NCBI GenBank assembly: GCA_964604675.1
Contig: CAZSAT010000103.1
Location: 1-24,199, forward strand
Source: CAZSAT01 sp964604675
Lineage (GTDB): Bacteria > Myxococcota_A > UBA796 > CAJQPC01
Direction: 5' to 3'
Length of the DNA: 24,199 bases
A program made the translations under genes and the position numbers. The notes under the pieces were generated by a model. The model did not search any database. It was not told where the DNA came from and worked only from the letters and a program-made list of their open reading frames with translations. How positions within the stretch are numbered: position 1 is the stretch's first letter; every line of letters starts with the position of its first letter. Positions 22,454 through 24,199 of this stretch are shown piece after piece.

Positions 22454-22686
22454 TCAGTCCGCGCCCTGCGACCCGGTGTGCCCGGCGAACCAGGCGGCCG
22501 CCGCGATGGTGGGGAGATCGATCCACATCCACACCGGGCCGTCGAGGGCCACCTGGTTGTAGGCGGCCCCGAACAGCGTGTAGGCACCGAGGATGCCGGC
22601 GAGCAGGTACGGGCGCGAGGTGCCGAGCGTTGCCGCGAACCACCCGCCGATCCCGCCTGGCCAGCGTGGGCGGCGATCACCACCAC
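22454..22686 (-). pseudogene. Frameshifted or mis-sequenced small membrane protein
   Basis: The last 70 or so codons read as a convincing membrane protein: GGWFAATLGTSRPYLLAGIL, then FGAAYNQVALDGPVWMWIDL and IAAAAWFAGHTG before a TGA at 22456-22454. However, that frame has no ATG, GTG or TTG nearby upstream. A different frame offers three successive GTG codons (22686, 22683, 22680) reading VVVIAAHAGQAG, which could be the true N-terminal helix if one base is missing near 22640-22660. Either a real frameshift (decayed gene) or an assembly error would explain this. The family is not recognised. The rest of the 322-bp gap 22427-22748 shows no other gene. Confidence 0.4.
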
Positions 22687-22748
22687 GACCAGCCTGCGCG
22701 GCGCACGGTCCTGTCGACGACCTGTTGGCGCGCTGCTGCGGTCGCCGC

Positions 22749-23279
22749 TCAGTCGCGCGCGGTCTCGAAGGCCGCCTTGAGGGCCTGGTAGAGCCGCTTG
22801 TAGGCACGGCGCGCCGCGGGGCTTCCGCCGCGCGCCTGCCGGGTGAGCGTGCGGATCTGCTGACGGTCCCCGTCGGGGTGCTCGTCGAGGAAGCGCTGGA
22901 GCGCCTCGTCCCCTCCCGCGAGCAGATCCCGTCGCCACCGCTCCAGCCGGCTGTCGGCCGCCTGGGTGTCGTCGTCGAGGAGCTGGCGCAGCGCGTCGAG
23001 GTCGACGGTGCGGAGCACGCCCTGCACCCGCAGCATCTGGCGCCGTCGGCCGGACTTGGGGCCCTGCCGCTCGAGCACGGCGAGCTCGGCGATCAGGTCC
23101 TCGGGCACGCCCAGCTTGACCCGCTTCGGTGGGGTGATGGCCAGCAGACGCCGGATCATGGCGTCGAGCGCCTTCTTCTCGGCGCGGTTCTCCGTCTGGT
23201 CACGGCGTTGGGCAGGCTGCGGGGCGTCCCCGTCCTGGTCGTCCCGCACCCACTGGTGGTCGCTGCGCTTCCGTCCCAT
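22749..23279 (-). CDS. darP: Ribosome-associated protein DarP (YjgA, DUF615)
   Basis: The 176-residue protein begins MGRKRSDHQWV at ATG 23279, overlapping the upstream stop by one base (TGATG). The DUF615 signature is clear. A charged N-terminal helix with RAEKKALDAMIRRLL leads to ITPPKRVKLGVPEDLIAELA, then GPKSGRRRQMLRVQGVLR, followed by SRLERWRRDLLAGGDEAL, HPDGDRQQIRTLTRQAR and the closing YKRLYQALKAAF. DarP associates with the large ribosomal subunit during late assembly in enterobacteria. The unusual feature is its coupling to a flavoprotein gene of aromatic metabolism, not to a ribosome or division gene. Confidence 0.9.
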   Translation of the reverse strand: MGRKRSDHQWVRDDQDGDAPQPAQRRDQTENRAEKKALDAMIRRLLAITPPKRVKLGVPEDLIAELAVLERQGPKSGRRRQMLRVQGVLRTVDLDALRQLLDDDTQAADSRLERWRRDLLAGGDEALQRFLDEHPDGDRQQIRTLTRQARGGSPAARRAYKRLYQALKAAFETARD

Positions 23280-24199
23280 CAGCCCGCGGCGGCTTCGAGC
23301 GCGCGTCGGACCTCGACCCGCACCATCTTCTTGCGCCAGGTGCTGGACCACGTGTGCGTGGCGAGCGGGAAGGCCTGCTTGTAGGCCACCTCGGCCGCCT
23401 CGCGCCAGTCGCTGGTGGCCAGCAGCGCCGACACGTCGTCGATCTCGACCGGCTTGGGTCCGACCGCGCTCACCACGATGCGGCCCCCCGACGGCTTCCC
23501 GCCCGAGAGATCGACGCGCGTCGCCGTGAGGAGCAACGGGTAGTCGATGGCGCCTCGAGCGCGCAGCTTCCGGTAGCCGACCCAGGCGTCTGGTGGCGCG
23601 GGCAGCAGCACCCGCGTGAGCAGCTCGTCGCGCTCGAGGCGCAGCCAGGTGCGGCCGTCGACGTCGTAGAGCTCGGAGAGCGCGATCTGGCGGGTGCCGC
23701 GCACGCTGACCACCTCGACGCGGGCGTCGAAGAGCTGGAGCACGGGCACGGTGTCGGCCGAGTGGGCGGCGTAGCAGCCGTCCCCGCGCGGTGCGACGTG
23801 GCAGACGTCGCCCACGCACTTCAGGCAGCCGCCCAGCGAGCCGCGCCAGAAGTCCGACTGGTTGTACCAGAGGCAGCGGGTGTCGAGGCAGATGTTGCCG
23901 CCGAGGGTGCCCATGGCCTGGAGGGTCGGCGTGGCCACGGTGGCCGCGGCCTCGGCCAGAGCCGGGTAGTGCGCCCTCACCCGCGGATCGCGCTGCAGCT
24001 CGCGCAGCGTGACCCCCGCGCCGATCGACAGGCCGCCGCCTTCCGCGCGGATCTCGGCCAAGCCCGCGATGCGGCGCGTGGACACCAGCGTGGGGTCCGC
24101 GAAGAGGCCGTACTTCATCGAGGGCAAGAGATCGGTGCCGCCGCTGATCAGGCGGCTGGCGGCGTTGTCGGCGAGCAGGCGGGCGGCAGCGTGCACGGT
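23279..24199 (-). CDS. hcrB: 4-hydroxybenzoyl-CoA-reductase-type flavin subunit (HcrB-like), 3' part
   Basis: The gene runs off the right edge, so the N-terminus is missing; the visible part is 306 residues. ISGGTDLLPSMKYG is the FAD-pyrophosphate loop of xanthine-oxidase-family medium subunits, and ATPTLQAMGTLGGNICLDTR is the second FAD loop. Directly after it comes an insert with RC, GGC, DVC and DGC spaced 16, 8 and 9 residues apart. This matches, as I recall it, the four cysteines that hold the additional [4Fe-4S] cluster in the beta subunit of 4-hydroxybenzoyl-CoA reductase. The insert is otherwise absent from ordinary xanthine dehydrogenase FAD subunits. The full enzyme also needs a molybdenum large subunit and a 2Fe-2S small subunit, which would lie outside the window. 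Anaerobic aromatic-CoA reduction is a reasonable inference, not a certainty. Confidence 0.85.
   Translation of the reverse strand, partial: TVHAAARLLADNAASRLISGGTDLLPSMKYGLFADPTLVSTRRIAGLAEIRAEGGGLSIGAGVTLRELQRDPRVRAHYPALAEAAATVATPTLQAMGTLGGNICLDTRCLWYNQSDFWRGSLGGCLKCVGDVCHVAPRGDGCYAAHSADTVPVLQLFDARVEVVSVRGTRQIALSELYDVDGRTWLRLERDELLTRVLLPAPPDAWVGYRKLRARGAIDYPLLLTATRVDLSGGKPSGGRIVVSAVGPKPVEIDDVSALLATSDWREAAEVAYKQAFPLATHTWSSTWRKKMVRVEVRRALEAAAG

Noticed and set aside
1..24199. tRNA, rRNA, insertion sequences, phage or attachment sites
   Set aside because: No TPsiC-like arms, transposase motifs, terminal inverted repeats or integrase-like genes were seen by eye on either strand; a dedicated RNA search was not possible.

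Overview
The window is very GC-rich and densely coded. Many start codons are GTG, and many junctions are 1-4 nt stop/start overlaps. Lipoproteins carry Asp/Thr- or Pro/Ala/Glu-rich linkers, and one has an extreme DTDTDT repeat. This style fits a myxobacterial ('deltaproteobacterial', Myxococcota-like) genome. That is an inference from style and gene content; there is no rRNA or other phylogenetic marker here.

Layout. (a) 1-1311 (+): the end of a c-type-cytochrome-like lipoprotein and an NAD-dependent epimerase. (b) 1283-3716 (-): a tightly overlapping three-gene membrane unit with a flippase-like LPG-synthase-TM protein, an HTTM-partner protein and an HTTM (gamma-carboxylase-like) protein. 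(c) 3845-5555 (+): a YceI-domain lipoprotein and two small membrane proteins. (d) 5552-7108 (-): a class III adenylate cyclase with a V4R-like N-terminal sensor, divergent from a sulfatase-superfamily lipoprotein (7192-8547, +). (e) 8573-13745 (+): a coupled five-gene unit with ABC ATPase, ABC permease, PlsC acyltransferase with zinc ribbon, CFA-synthase-like methyltransferase and COG2907-type FAD oxidoreductase. It faces a membrane fatty-acid desaturase on the other strand (13685-14524). (f) 14546-19424 (+): a small lipoprotein, rhodanese, LON-domain protein, WS/DGAT-like acyltransferase, unknown protein, crotonase and a large lipoprotein. (g) 19437-24199 (-): a secreted FG-GAP-like protein, a TPR protein, an LpxL-like acyltransferase, a probably frameshifted membrane protein, DarP (YjgA), and the flavin subunit of a 4-hydroxybenzoyl-CoA-reductase-type enzyme cut by the window edge.

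Theme. Region (e) and its flanks are dominated by lipid chemistry: three acyltransferases of different folds, an acyl-chain methyltransferase, a desaturase, an FAD oxidoreductase and a crotonase. The most testable proposal is that the ABC-PlsC-CFA-FAD unit plus the convergent desaturase makes and places a modified (methyl-branched, cyclopropane or furan) membrane fatty acid. The other recurring signals are very short lipoprotein signal peptides without basic residues, possible leaderless starts, and a CTG start with a strong Shine-Dalgarno sequence.
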